A stretch of DNA of 64,000 nucleotides from Pelagimonas phthalicica. GTDB lineage: Bacteria > Pseudomonadota > Alphaproteobacteria > Rhodobacterales > Rhodobacteraceae. The notes under the pieces were generated by a model, which was given only the letters and a program-made list of their open reading frames with translations, was not told the origin of the DNA and did no database searches. Location: the NCBI RefSeq assembly GCF_004364805.1, contig NZ_SOAP01000003.1, positions 186,001 through 250,000 on the forward strand, written 5' to 3'. Every line of letters begins with the position of its first letter. The stretch's first letter is position 1. A program made the position numbers and the translations under genes. This document shows, piece by piece, positions 8,224 through 17,851 of this stretch.

Positions 8224-9542
8224 GTGTTCTGGTTGCGGATTTCCACCACGCGATGCGGGTAGGGGATTTCGATGCCGTTATCCTTGAGCGCGTTCCAGAT
8301 CAGAAAGCCGACATCGGAGCTGTATTTATAGCGCCCGTCATCAATGCCATTCACCCAGAATTCCACCGCGAATTCAACGCCGCTTTCGCCGAAGGCGCGG
8401 AATTCGCAATCTGGCGGAAAGGGGTCGCTCAGCACGGCGGGATGTTTGGCGACGGCGTTTTCAATAATGTCAGGGATCACATTGATATCGGTTTTGTAGC
8501 TGACCGAAAACGGCACTTCGTAGCGGTTGGAGGAGCCTTGATCGGAATAGTTGATCACCCGCGTGGTGATGAAATCCTCGTTGGGGACAACGATCCAGCG
8601 GCCATCAAAGGTCTCTAGGATCATGGCGCGGGCGGTGGTCTGCACGATGGTGCCCGACATGCCATTGTCCAGCTCGACATAATCGCCAACCGTGGCCTGC
8701 CCTTCGAGTAGCAGGATCACGCCGGAAATGTAGTTCGACGCGATCTTTTGCAGACCAAAGCCGAGGCCAACACCAATCGCTCCGGAGAGAACCGCCAAGG
8801 AGGTGAGGGGGATGCCAATGATGCTCATCAAAAGGATAAAGGCGATGCCATAGATCACCAGCTCGGCGGCTTTGCTGGCCAATTGGCGGGCAGCGGGGCG
8901 CAGCTCTTCTTGCTTGTGGATATAGGTGCCGGTCTGATCATTGGACCATCGCCCGAGCCAGAACAGGATCGACCCGGCGATTATGCCCCGGATCACCGCC
9001 ATGACGGTGAACTCGATATTGCCAAGCGCGATGGTCATCTCGTTCAACCGTGCCGTGGCAAGATCAAGCAGGCCCAGCGTGTAGAGCGCCATGATCGGTA
9101 GCAGGATGAAACGCCCAAGCACGCGCAGGAAGCCATCCGTGATGATCTCGCGCACCAAAATACGCGCGGCGAGCAGCAGGAAAACGCGCTTACCAAAGGC
9201 GATAACAGCACCCGAACCAAACAGCGCGCGGGTGGCCTGTTCGCCGATGCCGGTAAAGGCCCAGGCCAAAAGCGGCAGCAGCAGCGGCACAAAAATCAGG
9301 AAAAACCGCCGGATGGTGGCGAGGATCGAGACTTTGCCATCCTCAGGTGTCAGGAAACGTTCCAGCAAAGGTTGCAGGCGTTTGGACAGAAACCAGGCGG
9401 CGGCAAAGGCGGCCACCAGCAACCCGAATTGCGACCAGGCCGCAGGCGAAAGCAGCCAGCCCTTGGCAATGTCCCAGCCTTGCAGCGCATAGCTGACAAG
9501 GTTCTGGACAAATTCCGGCTGCGAGGCGAGGTCAAAATTCAT
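8220..9542 (-). CDS. Mechanosensitive ion channel, MscS family
   Basis: This 440-residue inner-membrane protein has several hydrophobic spans (first near 30-50, then about 80-230) before the MscS pore helix and beta domain. The pore-lining region and the following domain are visible as LAVLSGAIGVGLGFGLQKIASNYISG and then GDYVELDNGMSGTIVQ. The C-terminal domain ends EIPYPHRVVEIRN, the usual MscS end. It should release solutes on hypo-osmotic shock. The start MNFDLASQPEF (9542) is chosen because the frame upstream reads into the opposite-strand HNH gene region. It is coupled to the flavoprotein through an ATGA overlap. Confidence 0.9.
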   Translation of the reverse strand: MNFDLASQPEFVQNLVSYALQGWDIAKGWLLSPAAWSQFGLLVAAFAAAWFLSKRLQPLLERFLTPEDGKVSILATIRRFFLIFVPLLLPLLAWAFTGIGEQATRALFGSGAVIAFGKRVFLLLAARILVREIITDGFLRVLGRFILLPIMALYTLGLLDLATARLNEMTIALGNIEFTVMAVIRGIIAGSILFWLGRWSNDQTGTYIHKQEELRPAARQLASKAAELVIYGIAFILLMSIIGIPLTSLAVLSGAIGVGLGFGLQKIASNYISGVILLLEGQATVGDYVELDNGMSGTIVQTTARAMILETFDGRWIVVPNEDFITTRVINYSDQGSSNRYEVPFSVSYKTDINVIPDIIENAVAKHPAVLSDPFPPDCEFRAFGESGVEFAVEFWVNGIDDGRYKYSSDVGFLIWNALKDNGIEIPYPHRVVEIRNQNT

Positions 9543-9630
9543 GTTGTATCGCTCCGCGGGCCTTGATCTGCGTGGGTTTCCTGCCAACTCTTGCCCTTAT
9601 GGTGATGAAATCACAAGAGGGAGGGGCAGG

Positions 9631-9933
9631 ATGACGGAGAGTGACCCCATTTGCCCGCTTTGTGGCCGTCCGATCCCATCCGGGGCCAAGCAAAGCCTGC
9701 ACCACCTGATCCCGCGTCTGAAGGGCGGCAAGAATGGGCCGGTGGTCTTGCTGCACCAGATCTGCCATTCCGAGATCCACGCGACGTTTACCGAGGCCGA
9801 GCTGGCGCGAGATTACAATACGATTGAAGCGCTGCAGGCCCATCCGCGTATGGAAAAATTCATCGCCTGGGTACGTAAACGACCGAATGATTATCACAGC
9901 CGCAGCGCAGGTGGTCGGCGAAAACGGTCATGA
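9631..9933 (+). CDS. Small HNH-type endonuclease domain protein
   Basis: The 100-residue protein carries an HNH/zinc pattern: C8-x2-C11, then H24-H25 (SLHHLIPRLKGGK), then H42-x2-C45-H46-x3-H50. The spacing matches compact HNH proteins with a structural zinc. GAGGGGCAGG precedes the ATG at 9631. Family members are predicted DNA nucleases or nickases; many such stand-alone proteins are conserved in alphaproteobacteria without known role. It is divergent from mscS and its end overlaps the convergent 122-residue gene by six bases (9928-9933). Confidence 0.75.
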   Translation: MTESDPICPLCGRPIPSGAKQSLHHLIPRLKGGKNGPVVLLHQICHSEIHATFTEAELARDYNTIEALQAHPRMEKFIAWVRKRPNDYHSRSAGGRRKRS

Positions 9934-10296
9934 GGTGACGGTGTAGGATTTGCAGTAGAATGAAGTGGTGTCTTCGATATCGCGGACTTCATACTTGGCC
10001 GTTTCAAAGCCGCGTGATGTGATATCGAGAACTTCGAGCCAAACGTGGTGCAGTTGAACAAGGTCAACGGCATTGAGTTGTTCAACATGCGTGAATCGAA
10101 GTTCGCGGATCGCCTGATCGGTTTCATCCTGAAAAAGGGTCAGCCCCAGCACCAAATGCTCCGGGTCCTCGCCAATGCGCCAGATTTCCGAAGGGTCAAG
10201 AACCTTTTTCCCGTCGTCAAAAAGCGCTTTGATTTCAAATCTTGCCACACGGCCTCGAAATTCGGCCACTACAGAGTCACACATCAACTCGTCCAA
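9928..10296 (-). CDS. Unknown 122-residue protein
   Basis: I do not recognise this protein. It starts MDELMCDSVVAEFRGR, is acidic, and appears to be mixed alpha/beta without membrane spans or a signal peptide. Its codon use and base composition look more AT-rich than ybgC or the tol genes nearby, which may indicate transfer. It lies between the HNH gene (six-base tail overlap) and ybgC on the other strand. The start at 10296 is the only Met that gives the full frame; the ribosome-binding site is weak. Confidence 0.55.
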   Translation of the reverse strand: MDELMCDSVVAEFRGRVARFEIKALFDDGKKVLDPSEIWRIGEDPEHLVLGLTLFQDETDQAIRELRFTHVEQLNAVDLVQLHHVWLEVLDITSRGFETAKYEVRDIEDTTSFYCKSYTVTS

Positions 10297-10370
10297 TTTG
10301 TTGCAGCCATACCAGTTGCACCCGAAGCCCCTTTTTGCAATGGGTTGGCGGAGAGTTTCGGAGCCGCATC

Positions 10371-10757
10371 ATGACCCACCGTTTTCCTATTCGCGTCTAT
10401 TACGAAGATACCGATATGGCGGGGATTGTTTATCACGCCAATTATCTGAAATTCATCGAACGGGCACGCTCGGATTGGGTCAAGGAAATGGGGCTGGATC
10501 AGAATGCCATGCGCGAAGAGGGGGTCGTCTTTGTCGTGCGCCGGATCGAGGCGGATTACCTGGCCTCGGCCAAATTCGATGACGAGCTTGAGGTGCAGAC
10601 CACGGTGCGAGCGATGACCGGGGTGCGTTTGGTGATGGGGCAGGAGGTTTTGCGCGAGGGTGAGGTTGTGTTTCGCGCCGAAGTCACAGCCGTTTGCATG
10701 AATGAAGACGGTCAACCCGCGCGCTTGCCCGCCAAATTGCGGCGCAAGGTGCATTAA
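10371..10757 (+). CDS. ybgC: Tol-Pal system acyl-CoA thioesterase YbgC
   Basis: This 128-residue hotdog-fold protein begins MTHRFPIRVYYEDTDMAGIVYHANYL, the signature of YbgC-type acyl-CoA thioesterases, with the catalytic Asp in the YYEDTDMAG loop and the HANYLKFIERAR helix. YbgC is a cytoplasmic thioesterase consistently encoded at the head of tol-pal operons and linked to phospholipid metabolism. The start at 10371 fits the family N-terminus; a longer frame from 10242 lies opposite the neighbouring gene and lacks similarity. A repeat with three hairpins separates it from tolQ, so the two may not always be co-transcribed. Confidence 0.92.
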   Translation: MTHRFPIRVYYEDTDMAGIVYHANYLKFIERARSDWVKEMGLDQNAMREEGVVFVVRRIEADYLASAKFDDELEVQTTVRAMTGVRLVMGQEVLREGEVVFRAEVTAVCMNEDGQPARLPAKLRRKVH

Positions 10758-10786
10758 CGGCCGCTGCGCCAGCCGCGGGCGGATCC

Positions 10787-10876
10787 AAAATCCGTCGACG
10801 GATTTTGTGAGGGGCCAGCCCCTCTTGGAGCCCGAGGGCTCCAATTCACCCCGGGATATTTGTGGCCCAGAGAAGG
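10787..10876 (-). repeat. Diverged GTTTCTTTGGGCC-family repeat with three tandem hairpins
   Basis: Three perfect inverted repeats follow each other: 10787-10806 (20-base palindrome around GTCGAC), 10809-10824 (GAGGGGC/GCCCCTC) and 10825-10844 (TTGGAGCCC/GGGCTCCAA). They are followed by CCCCGGGATATTTGTGGCCC (10850-10869) and AGAGAAGG. Read on the minus strand the latter is a diverged copy of the repeat seen at 30069, 44591, 46646 and 57072. It fills most of the 282-base ybgC-tolQ gap. Confidence 0.75.
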
Positions 10877-11039
10877 GGCGAAGGTGGCGTGTTGAAGGCA
10901 AGGTTCTGCCTGTTTGTCCGCAAATGCGCGATATGACGCGCAAAGAGTAGCCTTTCCCCTGCAAATACGCTAACAGTGCTGTTAATCAGAGCCCGTAAAC
11001 ACAATCCTTATTGGGGCCGGACAGGAAAAGAGCAGGTTC

Positions 11040-11735
11040 ATGGAAGCAGAAACGCTTGCCCTGGCGCAGGAGATCGACTTCTCCATGTGGGGTCTATTCG
11101 CGCGCGCCACACTTACCGTCAAACTGGTTATGTTATTGTTGATCGTCGCCTCGGTTTGGGCCTGGGCGATTATCTTTGACAAGTTCATCTCGTATCGCCG
11201 TGCCCGCAAAGAGGCCGACGCTTTTGACAAGGCGTTCTGGTCCGGTGAGCCGCTGGATGAGTTGTTTGACCAGATCGGGGTGGAACCATCGGGGCGGGCC
11301 GAGAGGGTCTTTGCTGCGGGCATGATGGAGTGGCGGCGCAGCCATCGCGATGATGGTCAGTTGATCGCCAATGCCCAAAGCCGGATTGATCGCTCCATGG
11401 ATGTGGCCATTCAGAAAGAGGGTGAAGCCCTGCAAAAGGGGCTGCCGGTGTTGGCCACGGTGGGCTCAACCGCGCCCTTTGTCGGGCTGTTCGGGACCGT
11501 GTTCGGGATCATGAACGCCTTTATCGAGATTGCGCAGCAGCAAAACACTTCGCTTGTGGTCGTGGCCCCTGGTATTGCCGAGGCGCTTTTGGCTACGGGA
11601 CTGGGTCTGATGGCTGCGATCCCGGCGGTGGTGTTTTACAACAAGTTTTCGGCGGATAGCGACCGCATCATCGCAGGCTATGAAAGCTTTGCTGATGAGT
11701 TCTCGACCATCCTGTCGCGCCAGTTGGACAGCTGA
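11040..11735 (+). CDS. tolQ: TolQ, proton-channel subunit of the Tol-Pal motor
   Basis: The 231-residue protein has the ExbB/TolQ/MotA layout: one N-terminal membrane span (about 20-42), a cytoplasmic loop, and two C-terminal spans containing the conserved GSTAPFVGLFGTVFGIM and GIAEALLATGLGLMAAIPAVVFYN segments. TolQ forms a proton-conducting complex with TolR in the inner membrane that energises TolA, which pulls on the outer membrane at constriction sites. It is three bases upstream of tolR in the order tolQ-tolR-tolA-tolB-pal-cpoB. Confidence 0.96.
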   Translation: MEAETLALAQEIDFSMWGLFARATLTVKLVMLLLIVASVWAWAIIFDKFISYRRARKEADAFDKAFWSGEPLDELFDQIGVEPSGRAERVFAAGMMEWRRSHRDDGQLIANAQSRIDRSMDVAIQKEGEALQKGLPVLATVGSTAPFVGLFGTVFGIMNAFIEIAQQQNTSLVVVAPGIAEALLATGLGLMAAIPAVVFYNKFSADSDRIIAGYESFADEFSTILSRQLDS

Positions 11736-11738
11736 GCC

Positions 11739-12218
<480 letters not shown>

Positions 12219-12227
12219 GGCGCGGAT

Positions 12228-13394
12228 ATGCAGCGCGGATTGGTCATATCAGGTGGGGCGCATGCCCTGGCAATCGGATGGTTGCTGTTTGGTGGTTTGT
12301 TCCAAGCCGACCCGCCTGAATTGGAAGTGGCCAATGTCTCGGTGATTTCTGAGGCGGAATTTGCCGCCCTTACCCAGCCCGAACCCAGCGGCCCGGCCCC
12401 GGAGCAACCCGCGCCAGCGCCGGTTCAGCCTGCGACGCCCCCTGAGCCAGAGCCGACGCCGGAACCCCCAGCCCCTCAGCCCGCGCCAGAGCCGCCCGTT
12501 CAACCCGAGCCGCAACCCGCCCCAACGCCACCTGCGCCCGAGCCATTGCCAGATGTGCCGCCGCCGCCGCAGCCCGCAGATGTGACCGACACGCCTCCGG
12601 TGCTGATCCCGCCAGAGCCAGAACCGGATGTGCCACCGGCCCCGGAACCGGCACCATTGCCAAGCTCGGCGGCCCCAACGCGGTCGCTGCGACCGAAACC
12701 GCGCCCTGCGCCGCGCGTTGCGCCCGAGGCCATCGCGCCACCAGAGCCGGATACGGTTGTCGCCCCAGACACGCAGCAGGCGGCATCGCCAGATGTCGAA
12801 AGCCCGGATGTGGCCGAAGAAAACAAAGAGGCCACGGCCCCAGAAGAGGCCGCGCCGGAAATCGTCACCGAGGCCGAAGACCCATCGGGTGCGGTCACCA
12901 AATCCCTGCGCCCTCAGGCCCGCCCGCAAAGCATTGCAGCGGCGGCCCCGGCCGCCGAACCGGAACCGTTGGGTGATCCGGAACCAGACTCCGCGCCAAG
13001 CACCGATGACGCGCTGAATGCCGCCCTGGCCGAGGCTTTGGCGGCAGGGGATGATGCAGATGCCCCATCCGGCCCGCCCCTAACCCGTGGCGAAAAGGAA
13101 GGGCTGAAACTGGCGGTGGAATCCTGCTGGGTGGTCGATGTCGGCAGCCAGGCGGCCAATGTCACAGTGACCCTGGGCTTTGAGCTCGACCGCGATGGCA
13201 AGGTCCTGCCCAGCACGTTGAAATTGCTATCATCGACCGGGGGAAGCGGAACAGCTGCCGAGGCGGCCTTCCAATCTGCGCGCCGTGCTGTGCTGCGCTG
13301 TCAGAATGGCGGCTACGACTTGCCAGTTGAGAAATATGATCACTGGAAGAAGGTTGAAATGACCTTTGACCCCTCATCCATGCGGTTGAGGTGA
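12228..13394 (+). CDS. tolA: TolA, periplasm-spanning Tol-Pal protein (Pro/Glu-rich form)
   Basis: The 388-residue protein has an N-terminal membrane anchor (about 7-24), a very long Pro/Glu/Ala-rich middle (about 45-215) and a compact C-terminal domain (about 285-388) starting near LTRGEKEGLKLAVESCW, which resembles the TolA/TonB C-terminal fold with a Cys pair (ESCW and LRCQNGGYDLP). TolA links the TolQR motor to Pal and TolB across the periplasm. Enteric TolA has an Ala/Lys-rich helical middle; here the span is proline-rich and TonB-like, as is common in alphaproteobacteria. Position between tolR and tolB supports the assignment more than sequence does. Confidence 0.88.
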   Translation: MQRGLVISGGAHALAIGWLLFGGLFQADPPELEVANVSVISEAEFAALTQPEPSGPAPEQPAPAPVQPATPPEPEPTPEPPAPQPAPEPPVQPEPQPAPTPPAPEPLPDVPPPPQPADVTDTPPVLIPPEPEPDVPPAPEPAPLPSSAAPTRSLRPKPRPAPRVAPEAIAPPEPDTVVAPDTQQAASPDVESPDVAEENKEATAPEEAAPEIVTEAEDPSGAVTKSLRPQARPQSIAAAAPAAEPEPLGDPEPDSAPSTDDALNAALAEALAAGDDADAPSGPPLTRGEKEGLKLAVESCWVVDVGSQAANVTVTLGFELDRDGKVLPSTLKLLSSTGGSGTAAEAAFQSARRAVLRCQNGGYDLPVEKYDHWKKVEMTFDPSSMRLR

Positions 13395-13531
13395 GCGATG
13401 TCATGCGCAATTCCCCGCCAATTTCGGCCCGTCGGGGTGTTTGTGCAGCAAGAAAATATGGCTAATGTGGCCTTAACCGCTCTGCGAGCGAGAAAAATGA
13501 ACCGAGCAGTTCCCAAGGAAGGCAGCCCAGA

Positions 13532-14854
13532 ATGCAGACCCGCCTGATCCCCATGTTGATTGCGTTTCTCATGGCGCTTCTTCCCGGTTTCGTCACGGCG
13601 CAAGAGCCTTTGCGGCTCACGCTGGACCAAGGTGTGGTTGAACCCATGCCCTATGCGGTGCCGAATTTTGTACCCGAAACTTCTGCGGCGATGACCCATG
13701 CGGAAAATATCAGCCGGGTGATTGCCGAAGACCTGACCGGCACCGGGCTGTTCCGCGAGATCCCGCGTGATGCGCATATCTCGGGCATTTCCAGCTTTGG
13801 CGCGCCGGTTCAGTTTGCAGATTGGAAAGCGGTGAATTCCCAGGCTCTGATCACCGGCGCGGTCAGCACCGATGAAAGCGGGCGGATTATCGTTAAATTC
13901 CGCGTCTGGGATGTGTTTGCTGGCCAAGAGCTGGGGCAGGGGATGCAATTTGCCTCAACCGCCGATGGCTGGCGGCGTCTGGCGCATAAGGTGGCGGATC
14001 AGGTCTATGCCCGCCTGACCGGTGAGACGCCTTACTTCGATAGCCGCGTTGTTTTTGTTTCGGAAACCGGCCCCAAGAATGAACGTCAGAAACGTCTGGC
14101 CGTCATGGATTATGACGGGTCCAATGTACAGTACCTGACCGGCAGCCAATCCATCGTTTTGGCCCCGCGCTTTTCACCCGGTGGCGACCGGGTGCTGTAT
14201 ACCAGCTATGAAACCGGCTTTCCGCGCGTGCATGTGCTGACCGTGGGTGACGTACAAAGCCGCATCTTGCAGGCCAATGATGGCGTGATGAGCTTTGCGC
14301 CGCGCTTTTCACCCGATGGGCGCACGGTTGTTTATTCGCTGACCCAAGGGTCCAATACCGATATTTGGGCGATGGATGTGGCCAGTGGGGCGACACGTCG
14401 TTTGTCGGTCTCGCCCGCAATTGAAACCGCGCCAAGCTATAGCCCCGATGGCAGCCAGATCGTCTTTGAAAGCGACCGCAGCGGCACCCAGCAGCTTTAC
14501 ATCATGCCCGCTGCCGGGGGCGAGGCCACGCGGATCAGCTTTGGCCAAGGGCGCTATGGCACGCCGGTCTGGTCGCCGCGCGGAGACTTGATTGCCTTTA
14601 CCAAACAGAACCAGGGTCGCTTTCACATTGGCGTGATGCGCACCGATGGTTCCGAGGAACGCCTGCTGACCGCCAGCTTTCTGGACGAAGGCCCGACATG
14701 GGCCCCGAATGGTCGTGTGCTGATGTTTGCCCGCGAAACGCAAGGCGCGCAGGGGGCTTCGGCCTTGTATTCCGTGGATATTTCCGGTCGCAACCTGAAA
14801 CGCGTGCGCACCCCCGCCGGCGGATCGGACCCAAGCTGGGGGCCGCTTCAGTAA
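13532..14854 (+). CDS. tolB: TolB, periplasmic beta-propeller of the Tol-Pal system
   Basis: The 440-residue protein has a Sec signal peptide (about 1-24, ending near VTAQE), a TolB N-terminal domain (about 30-160) and a six-bladed propeller (about 170-440). Repeated blade motifs of the type FSPxGxxVLY/VVYS can be counted: [50 protein letters not shown] and [12 protein letters not shown]. TolB binds Pal and TolA in the periplasm. AAGGAAGG lies just before the ATG at 13532. A 137-base gap after tolA could hold an internal promoter. Confidence 0.96.
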   Translation: MQTRLIPMLIAFLMALLPGFVTAQEPLRLTLDQGVVEPMPYAVPNFVPETSAAMTHAENISRVIAEDLTGTGLFREIPRDAHISGISSFGAPVQFADWKAVNSQALITGAVSTDESGRIIVKFRVWDVFAGQELGQGMQFASTADGWRRLAHKVADQVYARLTGETPYFDSRVVFVSETGPKNERQKRLAVMDYDGSNVQYLTGSQSIVLAPRFSPGGDRVLYTSYETGFPRVHVLTVGDVQSRILQANDGVMSFAPRFSPDGRTVVYSLTQGSNTDIWAMDVASGATRRLSVSPAIETAPSYSPDGSQIVFESDRSGTQQLYIMPAAGGEATRISFGQGRYGTPVWSPRGDLIAFTKQNQGRFHIGVMRTDGSEERLLTASFLDEGPTWAPNGRVLMFARETQGAQGASALYSVDISGRNLKRVRTPAGGSDPSWGPLQ

Positions 14855-14978
14855 GCTGATGGGCGGCGGCTTGCACATAAAAACAAAGCGGATTCCCGCC
14901 AAGGCCGAGCTGTGCTAGATTGCGGCCAACCTACAATGCCAAGCACACAATAAGCACAAGAGCAGAACGAGAGACAAA

Positions 14979-15500
14979 ATGAGCATTCTTCCAAAGACCA
15001 TCATGCTGGTCGCCGCGCTGGGCCTTGCCGCCTGTACCAATCCTAACCGTTTCGGCTCGGGTGATGATGGCGCAGGTGTTGGCGCAACAGCTCCTGTTCC
15101 TGGCATCGTTCCCGGCAGCGCCGATGATCCGACCTCGGTGGCGCATTTCCAGCAGCGGATCGGCGATCGTGTCTTGTTCCTTGTTGACCAATCCACCCTT
15201 AGCGCCGAGGGCCGTGTGACCTTGGATCGTCAGGCAGAATGGCTGATCAGCAATAGCGACTATTTGGCCGTGATCGAAGGTCACGCCGACGAACAGGGCA
15301 CCCGTGAATACAACCTTGCCCTAGGTGCGCGTCGCGCCAATGCGGTGATGGAATACCTTGTGTCGCGCGGCGTGTCGGCCAATCGTCTGAAATTCGTCAG
15401 CTACGGCAAGGAACGCCCACTTGAAATCTGTTCGGCTGAGGCCTGTTATGCCAAGAACCGACGTGCGGTGACCATCCTTTCCGCCGGGCTGAGCAGCTAA
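14979..15500 (+). CDS. pal: Pal, peptidoglycan-associated lipoprotein
   Basis: This 173-residue outer-membrane lipoprotein has a type II signal ending in the lipobox L-A-A-C19, followed by a flexible Gly/Ala-rich linker. Its OmpA-like peptidoglycan-binding domain (about 60-173) has the diagnostic segment EGHADEQGTREYNLALGARRA, whose Asp and Arg bind meso-diaminopimelate. Pal tethers the outer membrane to the cell wall and is moved by the TolQRA motor. The gene is between tolB and cpoB on the same strand. Confidence 0.96.
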   Translation: MSILPKTIMLVAALGLAACTNPNRFGSGDDGAGVGATAPVPGIVPGSADDPTSVAHFQQRIGDRVLFLVDQSTLSAEGRVTLDRQAEWLISNSDYLAVIEGHADEQGTREYNLALGARRANAVMEYLVSRGVSANRLKFVSYGKERPLEICSAEACYAKNRRAVTILSAGLSS

Positions 15501-15527
15501 TTCACAGCCAAGAAACAAGGGAACCCC

Positions 15528-16367
15528 ATGCGCAAATCCAGTGTTTTCGGGCCAGTTCTGGCCATCGCCCTCGCCATGCCCCTTGCGGCGCAAAGCCAGG
15601 AGACACTGGCCGATATCCGTCAGGACATGGTGGTTTTGTCGGTTGAGCTAGCGAAACTGCAACGCGAGTTGTCCACCACAGGCGGGGCGGGCGTGGTGCT
15701 GAGCGGTGACCAGCTGGAACGCATCAACTCGATCGAGACCCAGCTGCAACGTGTCACCGCCAAGGCCGAAGAGCTGGAATTCCGCATTTCCCGCGTGGTC
15801 AAGGATGGCACCAACCGTCTGGGCGATCTGGAATTCCGGTTATGCGAGTTGGAACCGGGCTGCGACATTGGCAATCTCGGTCAGACGCCGCTTTTGGGGG
15901 GCGACAGCGGGGCCGCCGCGCCAGCCCCGGCACCCGCGCAGGTCGTTGCAACCGATGGCTTGCCCTTGGGCGCGGGGGAATTGGCGGTGAGCGAAGAAGC
16001 CGATTTTCTGGATGCGCAAAAAGCGCTGACGGATCAGGATTTTGCCGGGGCGGCGCAGATGTTCGCGCTGTTCCGCGAAACCTATCCCCAAGGCCCGCTA
16101 GAAGTGGCGGCTTTGATCGGCGAGGGGCGCGCCCTTGAGGGGCAGGGCGACACGCGCGAAGCAGCGCGCCGTTACTTGACCGCCTATTCCGGCTTTCCCG
16201 AAGATAACTCGGCCCCCGAGGCGCTTTGGCGTCTAGGCGTGTCTTTGGCCGCGCTTGGTTCAGCCCCCGAGGCCTGCGTGACCCTGTCCGAAGTTGCCGC
16301 GCGCTACCCCGGATCTGACTTTATCGCCCAAGCCGAAGCCAGCAAGGCAGAGATTGGCTGCCAGTGA
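15528..16367 (+). CDS. cpoB: CpoB/YbgF, Tol-Pal associated periplasmic coordinator
   Basis: The 279-residue protein has a signal peptide (about 1-24, ending in AQSQE), an N-terminal coiled coil (about 27-95, LADIRQDMVVLSVELAKLQ), an Ala/Pro linker and a C-terminal TPR domain (about 155-279) with repeats such as DAQKALTDQDFAGAAQMFALF. CpoB coordinates peptidoglycan synthesis and outer-membrane constriction in other proteobacteria. It is the last tol gene; its stop codon (16365-16367) overlaps a possible GTG start of tilS. Confidence 0.93.
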   Translation: MRKSSVFGPVLAIALAMPLAAQSQETLADIRQDMVVLSVELAKLQRELSTTGGAGVVLSGDQLERINSIETQLQRVTAKAEELEFRISRVVKDGTNRLGDLEFRLCELEPGCDIGNLGQTPLLGGDSGAAAPAPAPAQVVATDGLPLGAGELAVSEEADFLDAQKALTDQDFAGAAQMFALFRETYPQGPLEVAALIGEGRALEGQGDTREAARRYLTAYSGFPEDNSAPEALWRLGVSLAALGSAPEACVTLSEVAARYPGSDFIAQAEASKAEIGCQ

Positions 16368-16387
16368 CTGGCGCTGGGGGCGGGACG

Positions 16388-17761
16388 ATGAAAGGGGCTG
16401 AAAACAGCCTCGATCAACGCTTTGCCGATGCTATGGGCCAATTGCTGGGGCCTGATTTTCCAAGTGATATCGCGCTGGCCGTGTCGGGCGGCGGAGACAG
16501 CATGGCCATGCTGACCCTTGCCCATAATTGGGCGCGGGTTTGGGGGGTGACCCTGTGGGTTGTGACCGTGGATCATGGCTTGCGCCCCGAAAGCGCCGAT
16601 GAGGCGACCATGGTCGCGCAGGAATGCGCGCTGTTGGGGCACAAGCATGCAACCTTGCGCTGGCATTGGGATGGCAAAGGCAATGTGCAGGACGAAGCGC
16701 GCAAAGCCCGCTTGGATCTGATTGACCGCTGGCGTGGCACCTTGCGCCACGTGTTGGTGGCCCATACCAAGGATGATCTGGCCGAGACCTTTCTTATGCG
16801 ATTGAAACGTGGATCGGGGGTTGAGGGGCTATCGGCCATGCAAGAGCGGCGCCTGTATCGGGCGTCTGATCCAGTAGAGGCGTTGCGGGCTGATGAAGTG
16901 CAGGGCGACCTGCCGCCGCAAACCGATCAATCCGCTGGCCAAAGGTCCTACGAAATCCTGCGCCCCTGCCTGTCCATGACCCGGCAAGAGCTGCGCCACC
17001 ACATCACGGTTCTGAAAACCCCTTGGGCGGAAGACCCCTCTAACGAAGATCGCAAATATGACCGGGTGAAAATGCGGCATCTGCTGCGCGATTTGGAGCC
17101 GTTGGGATTGGGCGTTGATCTGTTGGCTGAAACCGCCCAACGCCTGCGCCGCGCGCAAGAGGCCTTGGCGCAGCGCGCTAGTCAGGTATGGCGTGAGATT
17201 GGCAGCGAGGGCGCGGCCAATGGCCACCCAACTGGCGACGTGCTGTTGAACCGCGACGGGTTTGCCGGTGTGGAGCGTGACACACAACTGCGCCTGCTCG
17301 CCGCCGCGCTGCAATACGTGTCAACGAACCCCTATCGCCCCCGCGAGACACCGCTGGAAGAGCTGTTGGATCGCGCATTGGCGGGGGGCGGTGGCACACT
17401 GCATGGCTGCGAAATACGTGCAGAGCGCGAGAATCTGCGCATTTTTCGAGAAGAGAAAGCGCTGATTTCCTGCCAAAAACCGGTCGGCTCGCCCGGCCTT
17501 TGGGACCAGAGGTGGTATGTTTTTCGCCCTGATATGCAGGGGCTGACCATTCGTGCCCTGGGCGATGCAGGTTGGCAGAGTTTTGAAAATAAACGTGACA
17601 CACCAGTGCCTTACCATGCCGCGCGTAGCCTGCCATCCATCTGGGAGGGTAACAGGCTTGTTGCTTGTGATGCCTTGGGCATTGGACCGGGCAAGACAAG
17701 TCAGCTCAGGCCAATGGGGCGCCAATCGCACAGCTTTGCCCGCTTCCTTCTTTCGCATTGA
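16388..17761 (+). CDS. tilS: TilS, tRNA(Ile)-lysidine synthetase
   Basis: This enzyme joins lysine to C34 of the minor tRNA-Ile (CAU), changing its codon reading from AUG to AUA. The PP-loop ATP pyrophosphatase motif S33-G-G-G-D-S38 is clear, followed by TVDHGLRPESADEA and AHTKDDLAETFLMRL, all typical of TilS. The ATG at 16388 follows GGGGGCGGGAC. A GTG at 16364 that overlaps the cpoB stop is the alternative and would add eight residues. The C-terminal domain (about 370-457) is weakly conserved. The order cpoB-tilS-ftsH is widespread in alphaproteobacteria. Confidence 0.93.
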   Translation: MKGAENSLDQRFADAMGQLLGPDFPSDIALAVSGGGDSMAMLTLAHNWARVWGVTLWVVTVDHGLRPESADEATMVAQECALLGHKHATLRWHWDGKGNVQDEARKARLDLIDRWRGTLRHVLVAHTKDDLAETFLMRLKRGSGVEGLSAMQERRLYRASDPVEALRADEVQGDLPPQTDQSAGQRSYEILRPCLSMTRQELRHHITVLKTPWAEDPSNEDRKYDRVKMRHLLRDLEPLGLGVDLLAETAQRLRRAQEALAQRASQVWREIGSEGAANGHPTGDVLLNRDGFAGVERDTQLRLLAAALQYVSTNPYRPRETPLEELLDRALAGGGGTLHGCEIRAERENLRIFREEKALISCQKPVGSPGLWDQRWYVFRPDMQGLTIRALGDAGWQSFENKRDTPVPYHAARSLPSIWEGNRLVACDALGIGPGKTSQLRPMGRQSHSFARFLLSH

Positions 17762-17851
17762 ACACAGGCATTTCATGTCTATGTTGTGTCTCAACGCCGG
17801 AAATGCGCCCTGCGCGTCCGAAATCCTCAGCCGTCACTTGGGAGACCTTCC

